DNA of 9,393 nucleotides, taken from assembly GCA_964553435.1 (NCBI GenBank), contig CAZKKM010000066.1, forward strand, positions 1-9,393, written 5' to 3'. Shown here in pieces: positions 1 through 5,826 of this stretch. Made by a program: the position numbers and the translations under genes. This DNA comes from RUG11867 sp964553435 (GTDB taxonomy: Bacteria > Bacillota_I > Bacilli_A > RF39 > UBA660). The number at the start of each line of letters is the position of its first letter. Within the stretch, counting starts at the first letter, position 1. The notes beneath the pieces were generated by a model. The model did no database searches and was not told the DNA's origin. It saw only the letters and a program-made list of their open reading frames with translations.

Positions 1-6
1 CCTCCT
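1..6 (-). promoter_or_regulatory. Ribosome binding site of a divergent gene outside the window
   Basis: Read on the minus strand, the first six bases are AGGAGG, a perfect Shine-Dalgarno sequence at the very edge. No start codon is visible, so the gene itself must begin just beyond the left end and be transcribed away from the window. This makes positions 1-84 a divergent intergenic region rather than the tail of an operon. Confidence 0.6.
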
Positions 7-18
7 TTTTATCTTTTC

Positions 19-46
19 ATAGTATTGTATGGTAAAAATCATTCAA
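19..46 (-). promoter_or_regulatory. Possible promoter of the divergent off-window gene
   Basis: On the minus strand TTGAAT (41-46) and TACTAT (19-24) are separated by 16 bases, giving a plausible but imperfect sigma-A promoter. It would drive the gene whose ribosome binding site is at 1-6. The -10 element matches the consensus in only four of six positions, so this is weaker than the other promoters in the window. Confidence 0.35.
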
Positions 47-59
47 ATGTTCTCATTTG
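44..59. repeat. 16-bp inverted repeat between divergent promoters
   Basis: CAAATG (44-49), a TTCT spacer (50-53) and CATTTG (54-59) form a perfect inverted repeat with 6-bp arms. It overlaps the candidate -35 element of the leftward promoter and ends one base before the -35 element of the prsA promoter. That is the position of a shared operator. No known regulator consensus is recognised in it, so its role is inference. Confidence 0.5.
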
Positions 60-60
60 C

Positions 61-89
61 TTGTATTTTAATTCTTAAAATGATATGAT
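61..89 (+). promoter_or_regulatory. Sigma-A promoter of the prsA-like gene, extended -10
   Basis: The -35 element TTGTAT (61-66) is followed after exactly 17 bases by the -10 element TATGAT (84-89). A TG dinucleotide sits one base before the -10 (81-82), the extended -10 signature. Transcription should start near 96, leaving a leader of about 16 bases that contains only the ribosome binding site. The ATG at 85 lies inside the -10 box and so cannot be the start codon. Confidence 0.75.
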
Positions 90-111
90 ATTTATTGTTA
101 GGGAGGAAAAA

Positions 112-1140
112 ATGAAGAAAAAAATAATTTTAGCAGTGATGATGGTCACTTTACTTACTGGATGTGGAAAAACTATTCCCAAATTGGAAAACGGCCAAGA
201 AGCGGTAGCAAAATTTTCCGACGGTTCGATGATCAGCATAGACGATCTCTATGGAGAGATGAAGAAGACTGCATCGACTACACTGATGCAAATGATCGAC
301 AGAAAACTCTTGGAAGCAGATTACGAAGATAAGATATCTGAAGCAGAAGAAACAGCCAAGAACCAAATAGAAGCTATGAAGCAATTCTACGGAAAAGACG
401 AAGATGGAAACTATAGTGAATCTAAATTCTTGAACGTTCTTGCCAATTCGACAGGATACACTTCTATCGAAGAATATCAAGATTATCTTAAATCAAATTA
501 CCTGCAAAAATTTGCCGTCGAAGATTATACCAAGACGATCATCAAAGATAAAGAAATAGAGGATTACTACAAAAAAGAAATAGTTGGAGACCGCGATGTC
601 TACCATATTCAAATCGTACCTGAAACCAAATCCACTTCGACCGATACCGAAAAAAAAGAAGCTGAAGAAAAAGCTCTCGAAGAAGCAAAAGCACTCATCG
701 CCAGACTCAAAAAAGGCGAATCATTCGAAGATATTGCCAAAGAAGCATCAGACGACGAGGCCACTAAAGAAAACGGCGGAAGCTTAGGTTTCATCAACAA
801 AGGCTCATACGGAAGTGACGAATTCGACAAAGAAGTCTATGCTCTAAAAGTAGGAGAATTTTCGAACACTCCTGTCAAGACCACAGCCGGCTATGAGATA
901 GTCTACGTCAAAGAAGAAAAAGAGAAAAAATCGCTCGATGATGCAAAAGAAGAAATAATCGATACTCTCGTTGAAAAAAAGATGAACGACGATGCTACCT
1001 TACAAGTTACTGCTGTCAAAGAACTTCGTAAAAAGCATGGTGTCGATGTCATAGACTCCGAACTCGATCGTGCCATCGAAAGATATATGGATGCTTGGAT
1101 GAGCAATGCTCAAAGCCAAAACACTAGTTCTTCTAAATAA
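112..1140 (+). CDS. prsA: PrsA-like foldase lipoprotein (parvulin-type PPIase domain)
   Basis: This 342-residue exported lipoprotein probably helps secreted proteins fold on the outer face of the membrane. The start is ATG 112, five bases after GGGAGG (101-106). A short basic N-terminus and hydrophobic segment lead to the lipobox LLTGC with Cys18 as the lipidation site. A helical chaperone region follows (about 30-160). The parvulin domain spans about 163-267 and holds the family motifs NGGSLGF (221-227) and TPVKTTAGYEIV (253-264). A helical C-terminal part completes the PrsA layout. The first conserved histidine is present (His165), but the second, in the usual GYHII motif, is Glu262. Peptidyl-prolyl isomerase activity is therefore doubtful; several PrsA/PrtM proteins act as chaperones without it. 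The gene is monocistronic, with its own promoter and terminator. The family call is firm; the substrates are unknown. Confidence 0.9.
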   Translation: MKKKIILAVMMVTLLTGCGKTIPKLENGQEAVAKFSDGSMISIDDLYGEMKKTASTTLMQMIDRKLLEADYEDKISEAEETAKNQIEAMKQFYGKDEDGNYSESKFLNVLANSTGYTSIEEYQDYLKSNYLQKFAVEDYTKTIIKDKEIEDYYKKEIVGDRDVYHIQIVPETKSTSTDTEKKEAEEKALEEAKALIARLKKGESFEDIAKEASDDEATKENGGSLGFINKGSYGSDEFDKEVYALKVGEFSNTPVKTTAGYEIVYVKEEKEKKSLDDAKEEIIDTLVEKKMNDDATLQVTAVKELRKKHGVDVIDSELDRAIERYMDAWMSNAQSQNTSSSK

Positions 1141-1160
1141 CCACTTGGTGGTTTTTTTTT
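1139..1160 (+). terminator. Intrinsic terminator after the prsA-like gene
   Basis: AACCAC (1139-1144), loop TTG and GTGGTT (1148-1153) form a short hairpin running into nine T residues (1152-1160). The stem begins inside the stop codon TAA. The stem is short, so some readthrough into the next gene is possible. Confidence 0.75.
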
Positions 1161-1171
1161 ATCTTTCTTTG

Positions 1172-1180
1172 TGTTATAAT
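1172..1180 (+). promoter_or_regulatory. Extended -10 promoter of the small membrane protein gene
   Basis: TGTTATAAT (1172-1180) is a perfect extended -10 element. No good -35 hexamer exists 17 bases upstream, because that position falls in the T-tract of the preceding terminator. An extended -10 can compensate for a missing -35. The start of transcription would be near 1187, just before the AGGAG ribosome binding site at 1192-1196. Confidence 0.65.
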
Positions 1181-1207
1181 TTACGTAGAATAGGAGACAA
1201 TAAAAGC

Positions 1208-1588
1208 ATGGATATCAATCAAATATTACTTATAATAATCGTCATATTGGCTAGTATCGTCGTCATCTTCGCCGTCTACTTTTTACTCAACTATCTCTTC
1301 AATATGAAACGCGAAAAGAAAATCGACAACATCTTCGATCCGACTAAATTGGTCGAAGAGCAATCCCTCATGAATATTCTCGATGAGAAGAAGAATTTGG
1401 AATACAGTGTTCCTACCGATAAAGAAAGATTTGTCACCAACGTCGAAGAAGTCAAAGTCGTCGCGAATAACTCGCTTACTCGTGAACAAAAAGTCAATCC
1501 CTTCGGTGTAGACATGACCATACATGACAAAGAGAATAACTCTTTCGAAATAAAAGACTCAGACAATCAAAACAAATTCATAAACTAA
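1208..1588 (+). CDS. Small single-span membrane protein, function unknown
   Basis: I do not recognise this 126-residue protein. The start is ATG 1208, 11 bases after AGGAG (1192-1196) and behind its own promoter; the frame stays open further upstream, but that stretch crosses the promoter and prsA terminator. Residues 6-31 are a very hydrophobic Ile/Val/Leu segment, and KREKK follows at 34-38. The positive-inside rule puts the N-terminus outside and the roughly 90-residue tail in the cytoplasm. The tail is hydrophilic, rich in Glu, Asp, Lys and Asn, and shows no catalytic motif. It looks like a flexible tail that could recruit a partner. The gene lies alone between two terminators, so its neighbours give no functional hint. 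Confidence 0.75.
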   Translation: MDINQILLIIIVILASIVVIFAVYFLLNYLFNMKREKKIDNIFDPTKLVEEQSLMNILDEKKNLEYSVPTDKERFVTNVEEVKVVANNSLTREQKVNPFGVDMTIHDKENNSFEIKDSDNQNKFIN

Positions 1589-1619
1589 AAAACCTTTCGT
1601 ATCTCATGCGAAAGGTTTT
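1587..1619. terminator. Bidirectional terminator between convergent genes
   Basis: CCTTTCG (1593-1599) pairs with CGAAAGG (1609-1615). The stem extends inward by T-G and A-T pairs, leaving the loop TCTCA, and outward by A-T pairs. T residues follow on the plus strand (1616-1619, then TTTAT after 1620). An A-run at 1587-1592 supplies a U-tract for transcripts coming from the right. It therefore serves both the gene ending at 1588 and the minus-strand gene ending at 1628. Confidence 0.85.
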
Positions 1620-1627
1620 ATTTATCT

Positions 1628-3154
1628 TTAAACCGCTTCGTAAGGCGATTCCATAGTTCCTTCTCCAACCAAGGTACTTGTGTATTCGGCGGAGAGATTT
1701 ATGACAGGTGCAACAGCCATGGACTCACCAACACCGACACATCTCGCTAACAATCTGCCATCCGTATAAACCATAAACATATATGCTTCATCTTTATAAT
1801 AAGCAGGTGAACTTAACCAATAATAATTGCCTGGTCTATATAGATAATAATTTTTTGGAGAAGTATTATTATATTTCCCACTTCCTGCAGTTATTATTTC
1901 ATCTATCGATATCAATCCTACTGGATATGTAAGCTCTCCATTTCCCTTTTCTTTATCGCTCACCGTAAACGCATCATTTTTCTCAGGACATTTGAAAGAC
2001 GGATTACTAGAATAAAATGTACCTGATCTCGCATGAGGGCCATAAGCTGTAGGGTTATTACCATACCCAAGTCCAGTATCAGGACTATAGTTTGTTACAT
2101 CTTTTCCGGGTGTACTTCTGTCATTACAGAATAAAACATCTGCAACTGCATTTCCATATCCTGCATCTTCGATGTTTGTCTTATACCATTCATCTACTGC
2201 CTTTTTAATATCGGAACTTTCTATATTAGATTGAACTTCTTCTTTACTTGTGCTCGCTGCTGTTCCTGCTGGTCCATACATCCATCCTACATATTTTGCA
2301 TCATCGTAATTAGCATTGTATACTTGATCGAGATGCGTAAATCTATCGCTACTTGATTCTCCGTTTGCATGAGCTTGCGTCCCATCGTATATTATTCTCA
2401 AAGATCCATCCCCGTTGATTCTGATTATTCTCCAATAAAATCCTGCAAATCTGACATAGTTGTTTGTCACTGCTCCTCTGTAGTAATAACTCGTTCCATA
2501 GTCGTCTTCAATTTCGAAGATACCTTCATCAGTCGTCGCAGGACTATCAAATTTTGTCTTTTTTCCATTTGAAGATGCAATAATCTTATTGCTTATAGAA
2601 GATAATTTATAATTTATATCCTCCAACCCAAAATCTGTATAGAATACTGCATTCAAATCTGCATCCTGATTTACATCATTCAAATAGTTCAATGTCACAG
2701 TTAGATTATAATAGTACGTTTTGCCAACAGGTATAGAGAGAAGATTCGCCAATATCTTTTTTGCACTCGTTTTAGATTGAGGTACATTCGTAGAACTTAC
2801 GACTTCTGTATATGACCCATCTTCTGTTTCAGAATAACTCAATGTGTAAGTCAAACTATCTTCTAAGTAAGTATTGACCAACCCTTGAAAGTACATTTTC
2901 ACATTCGCATCGGCCGTACCAGTATTCGTGATAGTGAATTTTTTCGTAAGTGATTCTCCGAAAGAAAGACTTCCAGTTATTCCCGTATCATTGTCCGCGA
3001 ATCTAGCACTTACCGTCGCCGTATTGATAGTTGCTTGGACTGGTTTTGCTTCTCCCGTAGCTGTGAAATACGCATATGAAATTGTTCCTACGATAGTGAG
3101 AATAGATGCTATTCCTACCATTAGACATATCGTTCTTTTAGTCTTTAAATCCAT
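1628..3154 (-). CDS. Large exported protein with SipW-type signal and TasA-like N-terminal domain
   Basis: This 508-residue secreted or surface protein has unknown function. The start ATG 3154 follows AGGAG by nine bases. Residues 1-30 form a signal peptide ending in TISYAYFTATGEA, the pattern of substrates of the SipW signal peptidase; cleavage probably falls near Ala28. Residues about 35-175 resemble the TasA/camelysin beta-sandwich: a TINTATVSARF segment after the signal, then SLSFGESLTKKFTITNTGT (62-80), comparable to the LTKDF..ENNG part of TasA. Residues about 210-508 form a second, Tyr- and Trp-rich domain with FYWRIIRINGDG (239-250), VGLISIDEI (412-420), YYWLSSP (444-450) and APVINLS (482-488). 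This order suggests a DUF6273/FISUMP-like fold. The protein ends in GEGTMESPYEAV without an LPXTG anchor. Neither sipW nor another matrix gene is nearby. The signal and N-terminal domain are fairly secure; the C-terminal family is tentative. Confidence 0.75.
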   Translation of the reverse strand: MDLKTKRTICLMVGIASILTIVGTISYAYFTATGEAKPVQATINTATVSARFADNDTGITGSLSFGESLTKKFTITNTGTADANVKMYFQGLVNTYLEDSLTYTLSYSETEDGSYTEVVSSTNVPQSKTSAKKILANLLSIPVGKTYYYNLTVTLNYLNDVNQDADLNAVFYTDFGLEDINYKLSSISNKIIASSNGKKTKFDSPATTDEGIFEIEDDYGTSYYYRGAVTNNYVRFAGFYWRIIRINGDGSLRIIYDGTQAHANGESSSDRFTHLDQVYNANYDDAKYVGWMYGPAGTAASTSKEEVQSNIESSDIKKAVDEWYKTNIEDAGYGNAVADVLFCNDRSTPGKDVTNYSPDTGLGYGNNPTAYGPHARSGTFYSSNPSFKCPEKNDAFTVSDKEKGNGELTYPVGLISIDEIITAGSGKYNNTSPKNYYLYRPGNYYWLSSPAYYKDEAYMFMVYTDGRLLARCVGVGESMAVAPVINLSAEYTSTLVGEGTMESPYEAV

Positions 3155-3177
3155 AGTTCTCTTCTCCTATCCTCGTT

Positions 3178-3195
3178 TATGACATCCTTGTCATA
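3178..3195. repeat. 18-bp inverted repeat in the leader of the TasA-like gene
   Basis: TATGACA (3178-3184), a TCCT spacer and TGTCATA (3189-3195) form a perfect inverted repeat with 7-bp arms. It lies only a few bases downstream of the predicted transcription start (near 3199) and about 10 bases before the ribosome binding site. It could be a repressor operator, or a 5'-end hairpin that stabilises the mRNA. No U-tract follows, so it is not an intrinsic terminator. Confidence 0.6.
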
Positions 3196-3205
3196 TCTTA
3201 CTAAA

Positions 3206-3234
3206 AGTATACAACCAAAAGGTTATAAAAGCAA
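3206..3234 (-). promoter_or_regulatory. Sigma-A promoter of the TasA-like gene
   Basis: On the minus strand TTGCTT (3229-3234) and TATACT (3206-3211) are separated by exactly 17 bases. The spacer itself holds a small inverted repeat, AACC-AAAA-GGTT on the plus strand (3213-3224). The predicted start near 3199 gives a leader of about 45 bases, longer than the other leaders in this window, and containing the 18-bp inverted repeat. Confidence 0.7.
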
Positions 3235-3242
3235 GCGAGTTT

Positions 3243-3266
3243 GATGACACGATTAACGGTATCATC
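3243..3266. repeat. Imperfect inverted repeat upstream of the TasA-like promoter
   Basis: GATGACAC (3243-3250) and GTATCATC (3259-3266) are complementary except for one G-U-type position, with an 8-base loop. It lies about 10 bases upstream of the -35 element of the TasA-like gene and some 60 bases downstream of the recX stop. No T-run follows in the minus direction, so it is a poor terminator for recX. It may be an upstream regulator site. No better recX terminator is visible in 3267-3325. Confidence 0.35.
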
Positions 3267-3325
3267 CTTAGCTATTATAAAATGATGCATTTAAAAATTA
3301 TGTCGTTTCGAGTAACAGTATTTCC

Positions 3326-4090
3326 TTATTTGCTATCCAAATAATGGCTTATGCTATCGCTATCGAATCCTTTTGCAAACATCTTCGATTTAAAACGCAA
3401 AGCCAATTCTGATCCTTCGTACTTACTGGCTAACTTACCGTACATCTTATCGGCCTCCTTTTCGAAGGCCAATGAAGTATCGATAGAAAAATTATCTAAT
3501 GCAGACTTGATATCCTCACTCCGATACCCTAAGACGATCAACTCGGAGTACATCTTGTTCTTGAAAAGTGCTTCTCCTACTTTGTTGAGTTTGCTTTTCT
3601 TATCGAGAATTCTCTCGATTCTTTCCAACCAGATCTCATCATTTACTCTCGATATATACTTTTCTATAATTTCGTCATTTATCCCCAACTTCTCGAGTTC
3701 ATCTCGCATCTTTCGAGGACCACTCATGCCCAAATTTATCGCATCGTTCACATATGCCTCGGCATACTTCTCTTGGTCGAGATAACCTTCTTTTTTTAAT
3801 TTGTCCACTGTCTTTTTAATAGCTTTCGAAGAGAACTCACCCTTCTTGAGATACTTTCTGATTTCTAACTCAGTTCGCATCTTCATTCCGATGTATTTTA
3901 CCGCTTTATAATAAGCTACCATCTCATCGTTCTCTTCTAAAATTTTCTCCAATTTTCTTTGATCGAGATGTTTGTCGATCAATAATTCGTAACGCAGTAT
4001 GATATCATCGTATAATTTGTAACTCTTCCCGTCGTTCATCTCGAGTTCGTACACGTTCCCTCGCAGCTTCTTATAAGATTTGATTTCCAT
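3326..4090 (-). CDS. recX: RecX, regulatory protein of RecA
   Basis: RecX binds RecA filaments and modulates recombination and the SOS response in the cytoplasm. The protein has 254 residues, close to the usual length in Bacilli. The start ATG 4090 follows GAGGTG by five bases; a longer frame reaches 4159 but crosses the promoter and the preceding terminator. The N-terminal 50 residues (IKSYKKLRGNVYELEMNDG) look like the beta-strand extension of Gram-positive RecX. The three-helix repeats follow, with the signature GYLDQEKYAEAYVNDA (102-117) then RKMRDELEKLGI (126-137). The last repeat ends in KSKMFAKGFDSDSISHYL (234-251). recX is not next to recA here and stands alone behind a near-consensus promoter. 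No LexA-type palindrome was recognised. The call is strong from the domain pattern. Confidence 0.9.
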   Translation of the reverse strand: MEIKSYKKLRGNVYELEMNDGKSYKLYDDIILRYELLIDKHLDQRKLEKILEENDEMVAYYKAVKYIGMKMRTELEIRKYLKKGEFSSKAIKKTVDKLKKEGYLDQEKYAEAYVNDAINLGMSGPRKMRDELEKLGINDEIIEKYISRVNDEIWLERIERILDKKSKLNKVGEALFKNKMYSELIVLGYRSEDIKSALDNFSIDTSLAFEKEADKMYGKLASKYEGSELALRFKSKMFAKGFDSDSISHYLDSK

Positions 4091-4108
4091 GTTGTCACCT
4101 CTAGTACC

Positions 4109-4137
4109 AATATAGAATATTTTTTTTGATTTGTCAA
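4109..4137 (-). promoter_or_regulatory. Near-consensus sigma-A promoter of recX
   Basis: On the minus strand the perfect -35 element TTGACA (4132-4137) is followed after 17 bases by TATATT (4109-4114). Transcription should begin near 4102, about 12 bases before the start codon, leaving room for little more than the ribosome binding site. The -35 lies only ten bases beyond the end of the preceding terminator. A repeated GTTTG spaced by three bases overlaps the -35 region. Confidence 0.85.
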
Positions 4138-4146
4138 ACTGGCAAA

Positions 4147-4168
4147 CAAAAAGTCTCATAAAGAGACT
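4147..4168 (-). terminator. Intrinsic terminator of the 6327-4173 operon
   Basis: Read on the minus strand, AGTCTC, loop TTTAT and GAGACT form a 6-bp hairpin (4152-4168) followed by a T-run (4152-4148). It comes four bases after the stop codon of the epimerase-like gene and insulates recX from that operon. Confidence 0.8.
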
Positions 4169-4172
4169 CTGC

Positions 4173-5078
4173 TTATTTTAATTTGGTAAATATGATGTAT
4201 TTTAGACAATTGGTAATTTTTCGTACTCTGCGTTTCCACGAAGGTATACATCTTGAAATGTCTTCGATATACTCATCCAAAGTCGTGTATCTCACCTTTA
4301 CGATTTTCTCAATCGCTTCACCGTCTTCGTACTCTCCGTAGTAGAGATTTCTATTCCATATGTTTATACGTCCGGATACCTTATGTAATTTTTTGATTAC
4401 TTCTCGTCCCTTGGATTTGAACCCACTGACGTTGTAGATCTTCCCTACCGCCTTGTCGGATTTCATGATTCCGAGTACGATTTCGTTCAAATCTTCTTTA
4501 GTGATGAAATCGATCGTCCTGTCGAGTTTCATGTGTTTGATAAAATAATTGCTACGGGTCAACACTATCGGCATTCTCAAGATAGTATACTTTTTCAGAT
4601 GACTTTTTATATAATCTTCGCTTCTGATGACACTCACAGAATAATGGTCGTCTGGATGTGTACTCTCGGTGTCGATGGATAACTTGCGGACTTTCTTATC
4701 TGTCGTCCCATATATGCAAATGAACGACATGTATATGTATGTACACTCGGGATTCAATTCTAAAATGGCATCGACGACATTCTTCGTGCCGACGAAGTTC
4801 GTCGTATGAGCTATGTCTTCGTTCAAATTAGCTAATGGGGGCATGATGCCGGCATAATCTATGACTACATCGTTTCTCTTCACGAGATCTCTCACCAAGT
4901 CGGCATCCTCTATATCGCCGTACACCACGCGAATTCTATCCTTGACATTTTCCAATTTTTTGACACTTTCTCTACTTTCCATGTCGAGAACGGTTATATT
5001 ACAATTCGAATCGATCAACTTATTGACGAGATCGAAACCGATCTTACCGGCACCACCCATTATCAAAACATCTTTCAT
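4173..5078 (-). CDS. NAD-dependent epimerase/dehydratase-like SDR protein lacking the catalytic lysine
   Basis: This 301-residue protein has the extended short-chain dehydrogenase fold. The Rossmann motif GGAGKIG (8-14) lies at the N-terminus, Asp32 at the end of the second strand favours NAD over NADP, and YGDIEDADLV (53-62) and IDYAGIMPP (73-81) fit the family. The active-site region reads MSFICIYG (117-124) then YSVSVIRSE (146-154). Ser118 and Tyr146 are present, but Val150 replaces the lysine of YxxxK. Normal dehydrogenase or epimerase chemistry is therefore unlikely; an atypical NmrA-like sensor or binding role is possible. The C-terminus is strongly basic (WKRRVRKITNCLKY, 281-294) and may touch membrane or nucleic acid. 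The start ATG 5078 lies three bases after the ZIP stop codon, with GGAGG (5086-5090) inside the ZIP reading frame, so the two are translated from one mRNA. The substrate cannot be named. Confidence 0.75.
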   Translation of the reverse strand: MKDVLIMGGAGKIGFDLVNKLIDSNCNITVLDMESRESVKKLENVKDRIRVVYGDIEDADLVRDLVKRNDVVIDYAGIMPPLANLNEDIAHTTNFVGTKNVVDAILELNPECTYIYMSFICIYGTTDKKVRKLSIDTESTHPDDHYSVSVIRSEDYIKSHLKKYTILRMPIVLTRSNYFIKHMKLDRTIDFITKEDLNEIVLGIMKSDKAVGKIYNVSGFKSKGREVIKKLHKVSGRINIWNRNLYYGEYEDGEAIEKIVKVRYTTLDEYIEDISRCIPSWKRRVRKITNCLKYIIFTKLK

Positions 5079-5081
5079 ATA

Positions 5082-5816
5082 CTACCCTCCAATTATGAGA
5101 ACTACGAGCATGAATATCACACCGACAAGAAGACCCATGACCGAGTATTTCCGGTTTTTAGACGCGCCCAATTCGATGAGCAACTCGAAGAGTACGAGAT
5201 ATATTATCATTCCGACCGTCAAACTCATCAAAGATCCCAAGACGAAATCGCTTATCGAACCGACAAACATCATCACTAGGCCACCGAAAACTGTACTTAG
5301 TGTCAATAAAAGTATGTTCCCTATGACGAATTTTTTGCTCTTCTTTGTCTCACTCAAAGTCGCGACTATCTCGATTCCAAACGGTATGTTGTGCATCCCC
5401 ACACCGATGGCCATCAACATACCCGCTTTGAAATCTGCTAAAGCTATATTGTATATTCCTATTCCTTCGATGACATTGTGAATGATGAGGGCCAACGAAC
5501 TGATTATTCCGATATGATTCAAATGTCTATGATGGGTTTTGAGTTCCTGATCATGATCATGATGTGGAACGAGAAAATCGACTAACTTCAGCATCACTAT
5601 GCCGATGATGATGAAAACGTACATGAATACCGTTCCCTTATCACTCAACAATTCCACTATCTCGGGAACGATGTCGAATGCCAAAAGAAGTATCATCACC
5701 GAAAACGATAGTCCGATACTGAATTCGATCAACCCTCGTCTTTTCTTCCCAAAAAGTGCCAAGATGGCGCCTACTAAGAAAAACGCGCCGGCCAATCCGT
5801 TTGCCAATAATGCCAT
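5082..5816 (-). CDS. ZIP-family divalent metal transporter (GufA/ZupT-like)
   Basis: This 244-residue integral membrane protein with about eight hydrophobic segments probably moves zinc or a similar divalent cation. The metal-site helix 4 reads HNVIEG (113-118) and helix 5 reads HNIPFG (142-147), both hallmarks of bacterial ZIP proteins. Between helices 3 and 4 lies a His/Asp-rich loop (85-101, HHDHDQELKTHHRHLNH), typical of the cytoplasmic variable loop. Helix 5 normally has HNIPEG in this subfamily; Phe146 replaces the glutamate that bridges the two metals in the structurally known ZIP. Glu211 and Glu215 in the next-to-last helices may keep part of the site. The start ATG 5816 follows AGGAG (5824-5828), which overlaps the TAG stop of the upstream gene, so expression is coupled. 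Direction and metal specificity cannot be read from the sequence. Confidence 0.85.
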   Translation of the reverse strand: MALLANGLAGAFFLVGAILALFGKKRRGLIEFSIGLSFSVMILLLAFDIVPEIVELLSDKGTVFMYVFIIIGIVMLKLVDFLVPHHDHDQELKTHHRHLNHIGIISSLALIIHNVIEGIGIYNIALADFKAGMLMAIGVGMHNIPFGIEIVATLSETKKSKKFVIGNILLLTLSTVFGGLVMMFVGSISDFVLGSLMSLTVGMIIYLVLFELLIELGASKNRKYSVMGLLVGVIFMLVVLIIGG

Positions 5817-5826
5817 AAGTATACTC

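Noticed and set aside
85..111. An in-frame upstream ATG that would extend the prsA-like protein by nine residues
   Set aside because: The ATG lies inside the -10 box and the extension would precede the lipoprotein signal. ATG 112 has a well-spaced GGGAGG.
1106..1207. Longer reading frame for the small membrane protein, starting inside the prsA-like gene
   Set aside because: It would run through the prsA terminator and the extended -10 promoter. ATG 1208 has its own ribosome binding site.
4091..4137. LexA-type SOS box at the recX promoter
   Set aside because: No CGAAC...GTTCG-type palindrome is present; only a short GTTTG direct repeat is seen.
4091..4159. A 23-residue N-terminal extension of RecX
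   Set aside because: It covers the -10 and -35 elements and part of the upstream terminator. The RecX N-terminus aligns with ATG 4090.
4861..5481. Long plus-strand open frame opposite the ZIP and SDR genes
   Set aside because: It spans two well-supported minus-strand genes, has no ribosome binding site of note and no recognisable domain. It is a shadow of their codon use.
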